NCBI RefSeq assembly: GCF_013415905.1
Contig: NZ_CP058909.1
Location: 2,232,001 to 2,296,000, forward strand
From: Halosimplex pelagicum
Lineage (GTDB): Archaea > Halobacteriota > Halobacteria > Halobacteriales > Haloarculaceae
Reading direction: 5' to 3'
DNA: 64,000 bases
Below are positions 9,317-17,068 of this stretch, in pieces. Each line of letters starts with the position of its first letter. Position 1 is the stretch's first letter. A program made the translations under genes and the position numbers. The notes beneath the pieces are model-generated. The model made no database searches, was not told the DNA's origin, and saw only the letters and a list, made by a program, of their open reading frames with translations.

Positions 9317-9716
9317 CCGGGCTCTGTCGTGTGGCGCTCTGTTCGAGCTCCTCAACCTACGTAATCGCAAGCCGCCTGACTACACGATCCGATTGACAGG
9401 TTCCTTGCCAGTGTCGATGAGTCCCACGTCGAAGACGTCCGTGAGGGCGTCCCGCAACTGTTTGGGGAAAGACAGCCGAGACGGACTCATCTACTGCGAT
9501 GCTCGCGATCTCCATATTCATTTTGTTCGGTCGAACGCGTATTCAAGAACCCGAAGGCTACCGGGACAGAATTGATTTTGCAACCCAACTCGGAGTCGTG
9601 ACGGCCACACGTGCCATTCCACCTCACGACTCGTCGCTGTTCCGGGACGGATGGCAGGGGCAGTCCGCAGATACTCGTTGTCGTCCGTTGGAGCGGGGAT
9701 TCAGTTGTTGATGGGG
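9317..9716. other. 400-bp stretch with no intact gene, possibly degraded coding sequence
   Basis: Between the broken DUF488-type gene and the convergent membrane-protein gene there is no convincing intact frame. Two plus-strand frames read plausibly protein-like over short runs (for example LIYCDARDLHIHFVRSN near 9490-9540), but they are interrupted or change frame. This suggests a decayed gene. I could not name a family. Confidence 0.3.
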
Positions 9717-10880
9717 TTAATCCGCTGGAACTATCGACGTAGGTTGTCCGGCTTGTTGTGTGGATTCGACGGAATAGATTAGGCTCCCTGTAAACAGTAC
9801 GACGCTCCCGATGATGAACAGGGTACTGACCGGGGAGGCGGAGTCGACGAAGATCCAGTATAGCGGGGCGGCAATCGATGGCCCTGCGGCCAATACCGCT
9901 ATTTTGGCAACGAGTGGCCCACAGCAACCACAGGTACATGAACCGACAATCGCAGCGCTTCCCGCAGTGCCCTCTGTCAAGCCTGCCCGTTCTTCGACCC
10001 GCCAGTGGCGGGCGATAAGCGCTGCATTCAATCCAATTAGCGTGCTCAGCATTCCGACAACGATGAGTTGCGCGGGTGATATCGCGATGAAGAGGGGAAT
10101 ATGCGGGAGATAGATCTCGAGAACGGGCCACGTCACGAGTTGGTAAATCGTAGGGATGACGACGATTACCCGCTCGTGGGGGAGACCTTCTTCCGCGAAA
10201 AACGAGAGATAGCCGGTGACAGAGACGAAGAAAAGTGCCATGATGGCACCCACACCGACTCCGAACCACCGGACAATTGGATCCCGCAGAACCGCGCGCA
10301 GGACGCTTCCGGCATCCGTCCAGATGACGTAGCCGACGAGAAGCGGGGTAGCCACGACGATAGCATACCCGAGTGGATGAGTGTCACTCGCCTGACCGGG
10401 AATGAGGTACGGATACGAGATCCAGAGCCCCATCAGAAGTCCAAGGAACGTATACCGGGGGCGGGTCGGCCAGCGAAGCCACCCGACGACCAAACTCACC
10501 AGCATGATCATGGAGCCGACTGAGACTGACAGAAGGGGGTACCACGACCGCGGGAACGGCATCGAATGTGCCGTATAGGTTGGATCCGGTGATAGTCCCT
10601 CAAAGAGGACAGCACCAAGGGCAGTCACAGCGATGCCGACGAATACGCCATAAAGGGCGACTGTTGGCGAGATGTGGTTCGTTCGTTTGAGAACGCTAGC
10701 ACCGCTGAGAAGACTGACGCCAATCAGAGCGAGAATAATCCCGTGTCCCTGGGAGAGGCCACCAGTCGCCGTCGAACCATGTGCGGATACGATGGGGATT
10801 TGTGTAAGTCCGACGAGCAGGCAGAACAGAATGGACAGTGGTCGACAAAAGCCACGAAGCGAAGACTGTTCTGGAGCCAT
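9717..10880 (-). CDS. Polytopic membrane protein with a Cys-rich CTCGCCGP motif
   Basis: A 387 aa protein with an N-terminal hydrophobic signal (ending near VSAHGS) and about nine further membrane segments. Near residue 310 it carries GSCTCGCCGP, a compact cluster of four cysteines before a membrane helix, which suggests a metal or redox site. It lies next to the multicopper oxidase on the same strand with about 135 bp between them, so a role in copper handling or electron transport is plausible but inferred. I know no characterised homologue. Confidence 0.7.
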   Translation of the reverse strand: MAPEQSSLRGFCRPLSILFCLLVGLTQIPIVSAHGSTATGGLSQGHGIILALIGVSLLSGASVLKRTNHISPTVALYGVFVGIAVTALGAVLFEGLSPDPTYTAHSMPFPRSWYPLLSVSVGSMIMLVSLVVGWLRWPTRPRYTFLGLLMGLWISYPYLIPGQASDTHPLGYAIVVATPLLVGYVIWTDAGSVLRAVLRDPIVRWFGVGVGAIMALFFVSVTGYLSFFAEEGLPHERVIVVIPTIYQLVTWPVLEIYLPHIPLFIAISPAQLIVVGMLSTLIGLNAALIARHWRVEERAGLTEGTAGSAAIVGSCTCGCCGPLVAKIAVLAAGPSIAAPLYWIFVDSASPVSTLFIIGSVVLFTGSLIYSVESTQQAGQPTSIVPAD

Positions 10881-11015
10881 TATCGAGTCTTGAGCGAGGT
10901 GCCACTTCTACCTGACTGATTCAGCCGAAATCGTAGTGGCCCGATGATCAACATTGAGGTGCTGCAACTGGTGCTGTCCGGATTCGATTCGTACACGATC
11001 TGTCGAATGAGAATT

Positions 11016-12851
11016 TCATTCACGTGTATTTTCACCAGAATCCGGCAGTACTCTGAAAGGTCGCATCATATCGTGGTCCTCGTGTTCGAGCATATGACAG
11101 TGCCACATATACCAGCCGATTTGGTCGTTGAATAGTCCCTCAAACTCGCCGAAGTGAACGATCACGTGGGTCACTTCGCCCGGATTCGCCGTGACGATGT
11201 CGTTCCAGCCAGCTTCTTCCGGTGCGGGGGCTTCAAGCGACTCGACATCGATCGTCTCCGACTCGGGGTCGTACTCACTGTACGGCTGTCGCCCAAGCAC
11301 CTGGAAGTGCACGAGGTGCAAATGCATCGGGTGGGACACTCCCGTCAGATTCGCGAAGCTCCATATTTCCGTGTCGTTGAGGTTTGGCGTCTCGGTAACC
11401 GGATCGTACAGTTTGTGGGGCGATGACTCCGCGTCTGAGCCCAAGAGGTGCAAGGGTCGTCCGTAATCGTCGGAACTCATAGTCATCGGGAGGTACCGTT
11501 CCTCGTCGACCGAGTTGACGGGGATGTCGGGCACATCGGTCAGCGTGCTCGGAACCTGGTTCGGATCGTCAACGTCAACGGAGGCGACGTCAACAAGCAT
11601 CACTTCCGGCAGCGGCTGTTGATCCCCGGAATTAATGTCCGGTCCACGGTAGGGCGCCACGGCGTTGTTGTGTAGTAGGAGTGTCTGTCCGGAATAGTCC
11701 GAGAAGTCAACGACCACGTCGGCACGCTTGCCCGTGCCGATCTCTAGCCGGTCCTCGATCGTGATTGGCGAGGCCAGTAGACCACCGTCGTTTCCGACGA
11801 GCGTGAACGGCGGCCCGCCAGTTCTGGTTGTACCGGTCGATTCGTCGTATTCGAACAGTTTGAGGTTGTAGAACCGACAGTTCGAACCGTTGAGAATCCG
11901 AAATCTGTACTTCCGAGGGTCGACCGAAAGCCGCGGCCAGGCTTTCCCGTTGACGACGGACGTGTCGCCGAAGAACTGCGGAACGATGCTCGGATCGGGC
12001 TTTTCCGAGTCGTTATCCGTATCAGAGTCGCCGGTCGGGTAGAATAACGAACCGTCGTCGTTGAAGCTGCGGTCCTGGAGCACTAGTGGTATCTCGTACT
12101 CGCCCGACGGCAGGCCGAGTGACTCCTCGTGGTCGTTCCGGAGGAGATAGAGTCCAGCGAGACCGGCGTAGACGTTCAGCCGAGTAATGCCGAGGGAGTG
12201 GTCGTGATACCAGAGCGTAGCCGGGGACTGATCGTTGACGTAATAGTAGTCTTTCTTCTCGAATTTCGGGCCGGTTTGCTCGAAGTCCCGCGTGAACCAC
12301 GCCTTCGGCTTGCCATCGCTCGTGTGCTCGACATTCCCGCCGTGGAGGTGGGTCACGACTCGGACACCAGTAGTGTCGTAGGCGACCTTACTACTGTGTA
12401 TCGTCTCATCGACCGGTAGGAGATGCTCGTCTGGCAGCTTGTTCTCCCAGCGTACGGAGACAGGTTCACCCTGCTGAGCCTCTATCGTCGGCCCCGGATA
12501 CTGGCCGTCGTACCCCCAGACAGTTGTTGGTGGAAGATCAGGGTGAATCTGCTGCTCGACCTCGCGCATTTCCACCTCGTAATAGGGGTTCCCGTTCTTC
12601 GTCCCGACTGGGTCTAGGACACTTGGATGGGGGACTTCCGCAACCCACTTTTCGAGCCCGGGCGACGAATGGTCAGGTGAGGATGGCTGGGACGGTGTGT
12701 CAGGTGTGGGTGACTGGGACGGGGGTTCTGTCCTACCAGTGGTGGCTGAACACCCTGCCAGACTCAGCACGCCGGCACTAGCCATCGCTACGATGGCCTC
12801 TCGACGTGAGATGCCTGTGCGGGGCGCTCCAAGACGGTCGCTCGGGGCCAT
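11016..12851 (-). CDS. Multicopper oxidase, TAT lipoprotein
   Basis: A 611 aa exported multicopper oxidase of the CotA/bilirubin-oxidase type. The N-terminus has a twin-arginine motif (SRREAIVAM) and a lipobox (SLAGC), so the protein should be exported folded and anchored by a lipid. The copper ligand motifs are present in order: HLHGG, WYHDH, HPMHLHLVHF and the C-terminal WHCHMLEHEDHDMM. Such enzymes oxidise phenols, Cu(I) or Mn(II) and reduce oxygen to water; the substrate here is unknown. The start at 12851 is chosen because it gives the TAT signal directly. It is divergent from the halocyanin gene, and the gap holds a palindrome. Confidence 0.93.
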   Translation of the reverse strand: MAPSDRLGAPRTGISRREAIVAMASAGVLSLAGCSATTGRTEPPSQSPTPDTPSQPSSPDHSSPGLEKWVAEVPHPSVLDPVGTKNGNPYYEVEMREVEQQIHPDLPPTTVWGYDGQYPGPTIEAQQGEPVSVRWENKLPDEHLLPVDETIHSSKVAYDTTGVRVVTHLHGGNVEHTSDGKPKAWFTRDFEQTGPKFEKKDYYYVNDQSPATLWYHDHSLGITRLNVYAGLAGLYLLRNDHEESLGLPSGEYEIPLVLQDRSFNDDGSLFYPTGDSDTDNDSEKPDPSIVPQFFGDTSVVNGKAWPRLSVDPRKYRFRILNGSNCRFYNLKLFEYDESTGTTRTGGPPFTLVGNDGGLLASPITIEDRLEIGTGKRADVVVDFSDYSGQTLLLHNNAVAPYRGPDINSGDQQPLPEVMLVDVASVDVDDPNQVPSTLTDVPDIPVNSVDEERYLPMTMSSDDYGRPLHLLGSDAESSPHKLYDPVTETPNLNDTEIWSFANLTGVSHPMHLHLVHFQVLGRQPYSEYDPESETIDVESLEAPAPEEAGWNDIVTANPGEVTHVIVHFGEFEGLFNDQIGWYMWHCHMLEHEDHDMMRPFRVLPDSGENTRE

Positions 12852-12886
12852 GGATAGCGTTATGGAAACAGCGACAGTCAATCGAC

Positions 12887-12915
12887 GGCGGACTCCCGGG
12901 AAATGGGAATCCGCC
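12887..12915. promoter_or_regulatory. 29-bp interrupted palindrome between oxidase and halocyanin genes
   Basis: The half-sites GGCGGACTCCC (12887-12897) and GGGAATCCGCC (12905-12915) are separated by seven bases. They lie in the 98-bp gap between the divergent oxidase and halocyanin starts. A nearly identical site with the same 11-7-11 layout is found upstream of the TFB gene at 13583-13611. This points to a shared DNA-binding regulator. Confidence 0.65.
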
Positions 12916-12949
12916 AAAGTGGTCTCTCCTTGGGGTACCGATACCATCT

Positions 12950-13489
12950 ATGGAGCGTCGACAAGTCTTGAAGGCAAGTGGAATCGCTGCAACCGCAGGG
13001 CTCACCGCGCTCGCTGGCTGTAGCAGTTCGAATGACGACCCAAGCGGTGAGACGGATACACCATCGAACGGGGGCTCGAATACGGTGCTGATGGTCACGA
13101 AAGGAAGCGATTATTACTTCGAACCGATCGGGCTCTTCGTCGAAGCCGGCGAAACTGTTACGTTCGAAAATGATAGTGGAAACCACTCTGCGACGGCATA
13201 CAAGCAGGGGAACGGGCAGGCGTCAGTTACCCGCGTCCCTGACGGTGCTGGGGCTTTCGATAGCGGTATCCTCAGCGAACAGGGCGTCACCTTCGAACAC
13301 ACCTTCGAGACGACAGGGACGTACGACTATTTCTGTACGCCACACAAGAGCCTCGGCATGGTCGGCCGCATCGTCGTCGGAGAGCCTGGTGGATCAGCAG
13401 AGGGGAGTATGCCGCCGGATGGAGACGTGCCCGAGAGCCAAACGATCGTTGATCAAGGAGCAGTTTCGTATAACGACTTTTCGGGGTGA
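12950..13489 (+). CDS. Halocyanin-like cupredoxin, lipoprotein
   Basis: A 179 aa blue copper protein predicted to carry electrons at the outer face of the membrane. It has a twin-arginine-like start (MERRQVLKA), a lipobox (ALAGC), a short Ser/Thr/Pro-rich linker, then one plastocyanin-like domain. The copper ligands are visible as the His in NHSATAY and the C-terminal cluster FCTPHKSLGM, which supplies Cys, His and Met. The start is placed at the ATG giving the signal peptide. It is divergent from the multicopper oxidase, which may be its redox partner. Confidence 0.92.
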   Translation: MERRQVLKASGIAATAGLTALAGCSSSNDDPSGETDTPSNGGSNTVLMVTKGSDYYFEPIGLFVEAGETVTFENDSGNHSATAYKQGNGQASVTRVPDGAGAFDSGILSEQGVTFEHTFETTGTYDYFCTPHKSLGMVGRIVVGEPGGSAEGSMPPDGDVPESQTIVDQGAVSYNDFSG

Positions 13490-13582
13490 CGACGTTATCC
13501 TATCCGCGGACCGTTCGTTTTTGAAGGGACGCATCTACGTTTCGGAACTGCGCATTTTCGTTTGGCAGTTGTAAATCAAATT

Positions 13583-13611
13583 AGCGGATTCTCAAAGACT
13601 GGGAGTCCGCC
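13583..13611. promoter_or_regulatory. 29-bp interrupted palindrome upstream of the TFB gene
   Basis: The half-sites AGCGGATTCTC (13583-13593) and GGGAGTCCGCC (13601-13611) are separated by seven bases. The right half is the exact reverse complement of the left half of the palindrome between the oxidase and halocyanin genes. The site lies between the halocyanin stop and the TFB start, about 85 bp before the latter. Confidence 0.6.
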
Positions 13612-13649
13612 GGATACTCTTGTGCTTTCGCCCCACCTTTGCTAGAGAC

Positions 13650-13666
13650 ACCCATTCGAAGTGGGT
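13650..13666. promoter_or_regulatory. Second palindrome upstream of the TFB gene
   Basis: ACCCA and TGGGT flank a seven-base spacer about 29-45 bp before the TFB start codon, overlapping where the basal promoter should be. It may be an operator. A similar TCCCA-N7-TGGGA occurs at 20857-20873 upstream of the permease gene. Confidence 0.3.
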
Positions 13667-13694
13667 CGAACGTTGGTACCGAGACCCAATATTC

Positions 13695-14669
13695 ATGACT
13701 AAAACGCAACTCGATATTGAAGACGGCCGCACTGCTGACGGGAAACCGGTCACCGAGTCCCAACCGCGTTCATCGTGTCCGGAGTGCGACGGACAGGTCG
13801 TTCACGACGACGAACACGGCGAGAGGACCTGTGAAGAGTGCGGGTTGGTTCTTGACGAGAATTCCATCGACCGGGGACCGGAGTGGCGGGCGTTCTACAG
13901 CGATGAAAAAGACGAGAAAAGTCGGGTGGGAGCGCCGACCACCCAGCTCATGCACGACAAGGGGCTCAGTACGACAATTAGCTGGCAGAATAAGGATGCG
14001 TATGGTCAATCGGTGTCCGACCGAAAGCGAGCCCGCCTCCAGCGCCTTCGCACGTGGGACGAACGGTTCCGGACGAAAGACGCCCACGAGCGGAATCTCA
14101 AACAGGCGCTCGGCGAAATCAGTCGCATGGCATCCGCTCTCGACGTTTCGGATCCCGTTCGGGAAACCGCTGGGGCGATCTATCGACGGGCAGTCGAGGA
14201 AGACCTCCTGCCAGGCCGGTCCATCGAAGGCATGGCCACAGCCGCCCTGTACGCGGCAGCCAGACAACACGGAACACCACGGCAACTGGTCGCGTTCGCT
14301 GAAGTCAGTCGTGTCGAGGAAATCCGCATTCAGCGGGCCTATCGGTACGTCTCGAAAGAACTTGGACTGGCAATCGAGCCAGCTGATCCGCTGGAATACG
14401 TCCCCCAGTTCGCATCAGCACTCGACGTGAGCGATGAGGCAACGCGTCAGGCTCGGGACCTCCTCACGACAGCGAAGGACATCGGCGCACATAGCGGAAA
14501 GAGTCCTGCCGGCCTCGCCGCGGCCGCACTTTACGCGGCGACCCACCTCACGAACGAACAACTGACACAAGAGACGGTGAGCAACGCGGCCCACGTGAGC
14601 CAGGTAACGATTCGAAATCGCTACCAAGAACTGCTCGAGGTCTACGCCGAGAACGGAGGGTATGCTTGA
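13695..14669 (+). CDS. tfb: Transcription initiation factor IIB paralogue
   Basis: A 324 aa TFB, which recruits RNA polymerase to TBP-bound promoters. It has the N-terminal zinc ribbon (C28, C31, C45, C48), a B-reader/linker segment, then two cyclin-like repeats; the first contains SIEGMATAALYAAAR and the second KSPAGLAAAALYAA. The ATG at 13695 is preferred over an upstream in-frame start because family similarity begins near MTKTQLDI. Haloarchaea carry several TFBs. This one sits beside the halocyanin gene and shares its palindromic upstream element, so it may steer a metal or redox regulon. Confidence 0.95.
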   Translation: MTKTQLDIEDGRTADGKPVTESQPRSSCPECDGQVVHDDEHGERTCEECGLVLDENSIDRGPEWRAFYSDEKDEKSRVGAPTTQLMHDKGLSTTISWQNKDAYGQSVSDRKRARLQRLRTWDERFRTKDAHERNLKQALGEISRMASALDVSDPVRETAGAIYRRAVEEDLLPGRSIEGMATAALYAAARQHGTPRQLVAFAEVSRVEEIRIQRAYRYVSKELGLAIEPADPLEYVPQFASALDVSDEATRQARDLLTTAKDIGAHSGKSPAGLAAAALYAATHLTNEQLTQETVSNAAHVSQVTIRNRYQELLEVYAENGGYA

Positions 14670-14965
14670 TGACCAAACCAATAGAATCACGCCCCGAAGA
14701 TTCGACGACTGCTGGTCGAGACAGGAATGTAATGAGTGAACTCGGTCGCAGCACCGACCGGGAGATCCTCACAATACTCGTCGCGGATTCGCCACTTCAT
14801 GTCATGGATATTTCCCAAACTGCGAATCGCCATCCGATCACGGTTGACCAAACGTGTGCTCGACTCTATGAGCAAGGGCACATCTGTCCCGTCGGTTGGG
14901 GGCTCTATGACATCACAGAGGACGGGAAACGTTGGGTCAAGAAACGTTCAGAATCTCACTCCTAA
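14669..14965 (+). CDS. PhiH1-repressor-like winged-helix protein
   Basis: A 98 aa small regulator with a winged helix-turn-helix pattern (DREILTILVADSPLHVMDIS, then a recognition-helix region, then LYDITEDGKRWV). Such proteins are frequent next to TFB and element genes in haloarchaea. Its ATG overlaps the TFB stop (14667-14669), so it is translationally coupled to TFB and may modulate the same regulon. Confidence 0.75.
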   Translation: MTKPIESRPEDSTTAGRDRNVMSELGRSTDREILTILVADSPLHVMDISQTANRHPITVDQTCARLYEQGHICPVGWGLYDITEDGKRWVKKRSESHS

Positions 14966-15055
14966 GGAGGTAATAGTGGCTCCAGACTAGAGTCGCTCTC
15001 CGTGTGATGAGTCGTAACCGGATAGCATATCCCGAGAACCTACCAATCTCAGACA

Positions 15056-15430
15056 ATGGTGCGTGATTCAGCAGCATCTGAGGACCCCCCATCGCTACAG
15101 GCTGTCCTCAATGCGCTGGACGACACCGACTGCCGGGCCATCCTCCGTGAGATAGATGAACCTATGACCGCAACCGAACTTATCGACACCTGTGATATCC
15201 CCGAATCGACGATGTACCGGAAACTCGAACGCCTCAGCAATGCCTCGCTCGTTCGCGAACGGGACACGATCAACTCCGGAGGAGGCCGAACCACGACATA
15301 CGAACGCGACTTCGACGACGTACTGATCTCTATGGAGGACGGCAGCCTCTCGGTCACGGTCGAACGACCGCCACGGAACGCCGACGAACGCCTCAAAGAC
15401 ATCTGGTCAAAGATGGGAGACGAACTATGA
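15056..15430 (+). CDS. ArsR-like winged-helix regulator
   Basis: A 124 aa protein with an ArsR-type winged helix (LNALDDTDCRAILREI, then TATELIDTCDIPESTMYRKL as the DNA-binding helices). It is followed by a beta wing and a short C-terminal part. Its stop overlaps the start of the next gene by four bases (ATGA), a pairing often seen for haloarchaeal HTH and small membrane proteins. Confidence 0.82.
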   Translation: MVRDSAASEDPPSLQAVLNALDDTDCRAILREIDEPMTATELIDTCDIPESTMYRKLERLSNASLVRERDTINSGGGRTTTYERDFDDVLISMEDGSLSVTVERPPRNADERLKDIWSKMGDEL

Positions 15431-15708
15431 CCTGGACGGGAACAGCGATTGTCGCCGTGAAGACCGCGATTTTGCTTCTGGGAAGCGGAATCACGTATAT
15501 CGCGTACAGAGCCTATCGTCGCACAGGGACGCCCTCACTCCGCGTTCTCGGCATCGGGTTCGGTGTCATCACATTCGGCGCACTACTCGCAGGAATCGCC
15601 CATCAAATCCTTTCAGTCTCCTTAGAGAAAGGGGTTTTGATCAATAGCATCCTCGTGGCAATCGGCCTGGCAATCGTCTTGTACTCGCTCTATCTCGAAC
15701 GCGGGTGA
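15427..15708 (+). CDS. Small three-helix membrane protein (DUF7521-like)
   Basis: A 93 aa protein made of three hydrophobic helices (AIVAVKTAILLLGSGITYIA; LGIGFGVITFGALLAGIAH; the INSILVAIGLAIVLYSLYL end). It is coupled to the upstream HTH gene by an ATGA overlap and is probably a membrane partner or sensor of that regulator. I recall such HTH-linked proteins in haloarchaea under the name DUF7521, but the name is from memory. Confidence 0.7.
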   Translation: MTWTGTAIVAVKTAILLLGSGITYIAYRAYRRTGTPSLRVLGIGFGVITFGALLAGIAHQILSVSLEKGVLINSILVAIGLAIVLYSLYLERG

Positions 15709-15729
15709 GCCACGCTGTACATCCCAGAA

Positions 15730-16846
15730 TGCTCTGTTGAACGCAAGAGGGCTGCCGTATTAGTAAATTGATATTGAATATTCTGGAAGTAGAACAGCTA
15801 TATGCACAATTTTCAATAACGGACGATTTACTCACAGCCTGTTTGGGCTGCTCTAATCATCAGCTTCTTTCAATATCACGCGAAGTTGGAGACGGACGAT
15901 GGCGATGTCTCTGGACAGTACGTTCAGAGAAGGAGAGCAGGCAGCGAGTTATTGGCTCGCTGCCTGCGAGAGATTATGCACGATGCACTTGCGTGTCAGC
16001 TCACGGAACTGGCTGTGCCAGGATCGCGAGCGCAACTTCTCGCCTTCGTCCTTCAGCATCCCAAAGACCGTTTCACTCATTGATCGCTGGTTGTAGACAT
16101 CATCGTCAATCCGAGCGTTATGAGCTTTCTTCAGGGCGTTCTGCTCACAGTGTTTGATTACTGGTCGTGTGCCGTTCTCTCGGCACGCAGCTCGGAATTC
16201 GCCCCATGAATACATCTTGTCAGCCAGAAGCGTCTGCAGGTCTTTGGCGTTCCGCCGAAAGACCTGCAATCCAATATGCCCGTCATAGGACTTCTTCGTC
16301 GTGAAATGTGCGTCTTTGATGATCAGTGACTCCGGGTCAATCAGCAGCGTCGTCTTCATCGCATTGAATGAGTACCCTGCACGGTGGCGGTAGTGCGAGC
16401 TGGACTGATCTCGCTGGAATCCGCTGGCATCGATTGAACCAGTACCCGAGAAATCTGCCTGCTCCGCGGATCTGCGGAGCAGGCAGCGCAACTCTTTCAT
16501 CGGAAATTCGTCATCCCAGAGGCTGAATGATGAATGATCGGGCGAACTCTCAACACCAAACACGTCAAGAATTCCTGGCATTTCGTTGAGATAATCTTCG
16601 AGCTTCCGCAGCGGTTTGTTGATCTCCTCCTTGAGCAGCAGCATGCCGATCTTGGTCGAGATATCGTACCCGCCGTCGCCGTCATCGTCGGCGACGGCAG
16701 GGTCGTATTCATCCGCAACGTACTCCGTAGTGAATTCGTGAATGCTCTCTGCGAGGTTCCGTAATCTACCCATATCGCCAGAAGGCGTCCAAATCCCCTG
16801 AAATCAGCGATCAAACCCGCAGAGGGAACCGAGGTTCAACAGAGCA
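15730..16846 (-). mobile_element. Complete IS5-type insertion sequence (ISH1-like ends)
   Basis: The element is 1117 bp, bounded by perfect 13-bp inverted repeats (TGCTCTGTTGAAC at 15730-15742 and its reverse complement at 16834-16846). It is flanked on both sides by the same 8-bp sequence TCCCAGAA (15722-15729 and 16847-16854), a target-site duplication of the length known for ISH1-type elements. It carries one transposase gene on the minus strand. It landed just downstream of the small membrane-protein gene and breaks no obvious gene. The perfect duplication suggests a recent insertion. Confidence 0.9.
15949..16773 (-). CDS. IS5-family transposase
   Basis: A 274 aa DDE transposase that excises and inserts its own element. 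The catalytic segments are IDASGFQRD for the first Asp, TLLADKMYSWGEF for the second, and the C-terminal signature RSMSETVFGMLK with the Glu in the Y-x2-R-x3-E-x6-K pattern. Nothing appears truncated. A decayed relative lies at 23306-24205. Confidence 0.92.
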   Translation of the reverse strand: MGRLRNLAESIHEFTTEYVADEYDPAVADDDGDGGYDISTKIGMLLLKEEINKPLRKLEDYLNEMPGILDVFGVESSPDHSSFSLWDDEFPMKELRCLLRRSAEQADFSGTGSIDASGFQRDQSSSHYRHRAGYSFNAMKTTLLIDPESLIIKDAHFTTKKSYDGHIGLQVFRRNAKDLQTLLADKMYSWGEFRAACRENGTRPVIKHCEQNALKKAHNARIDDDVYNQRSMSETVFGMLKDEGEKLRSRSWHSQFRELTRKCIVHNLSQAASQ

Positions 16847-17068
16847 TCCCAGAAGATATCCAAGGGGAAAAGGAAGTTCGTGTATATCTCGAGATAGTTG
16901 GCCACGCTGTTGATGACCGACCCAGTATCCTACACAGCGATTGCAACGAGCCGTCTTTCCCGACACCTAGCTAACTCTCAAACACCGACATCGTCCAAGT
17001 TGGCTCATCGAGACAGTCCCGTATCCACCGATACGAGTGGGGTAGCACCGTCGACATCAGTCTCCCGG

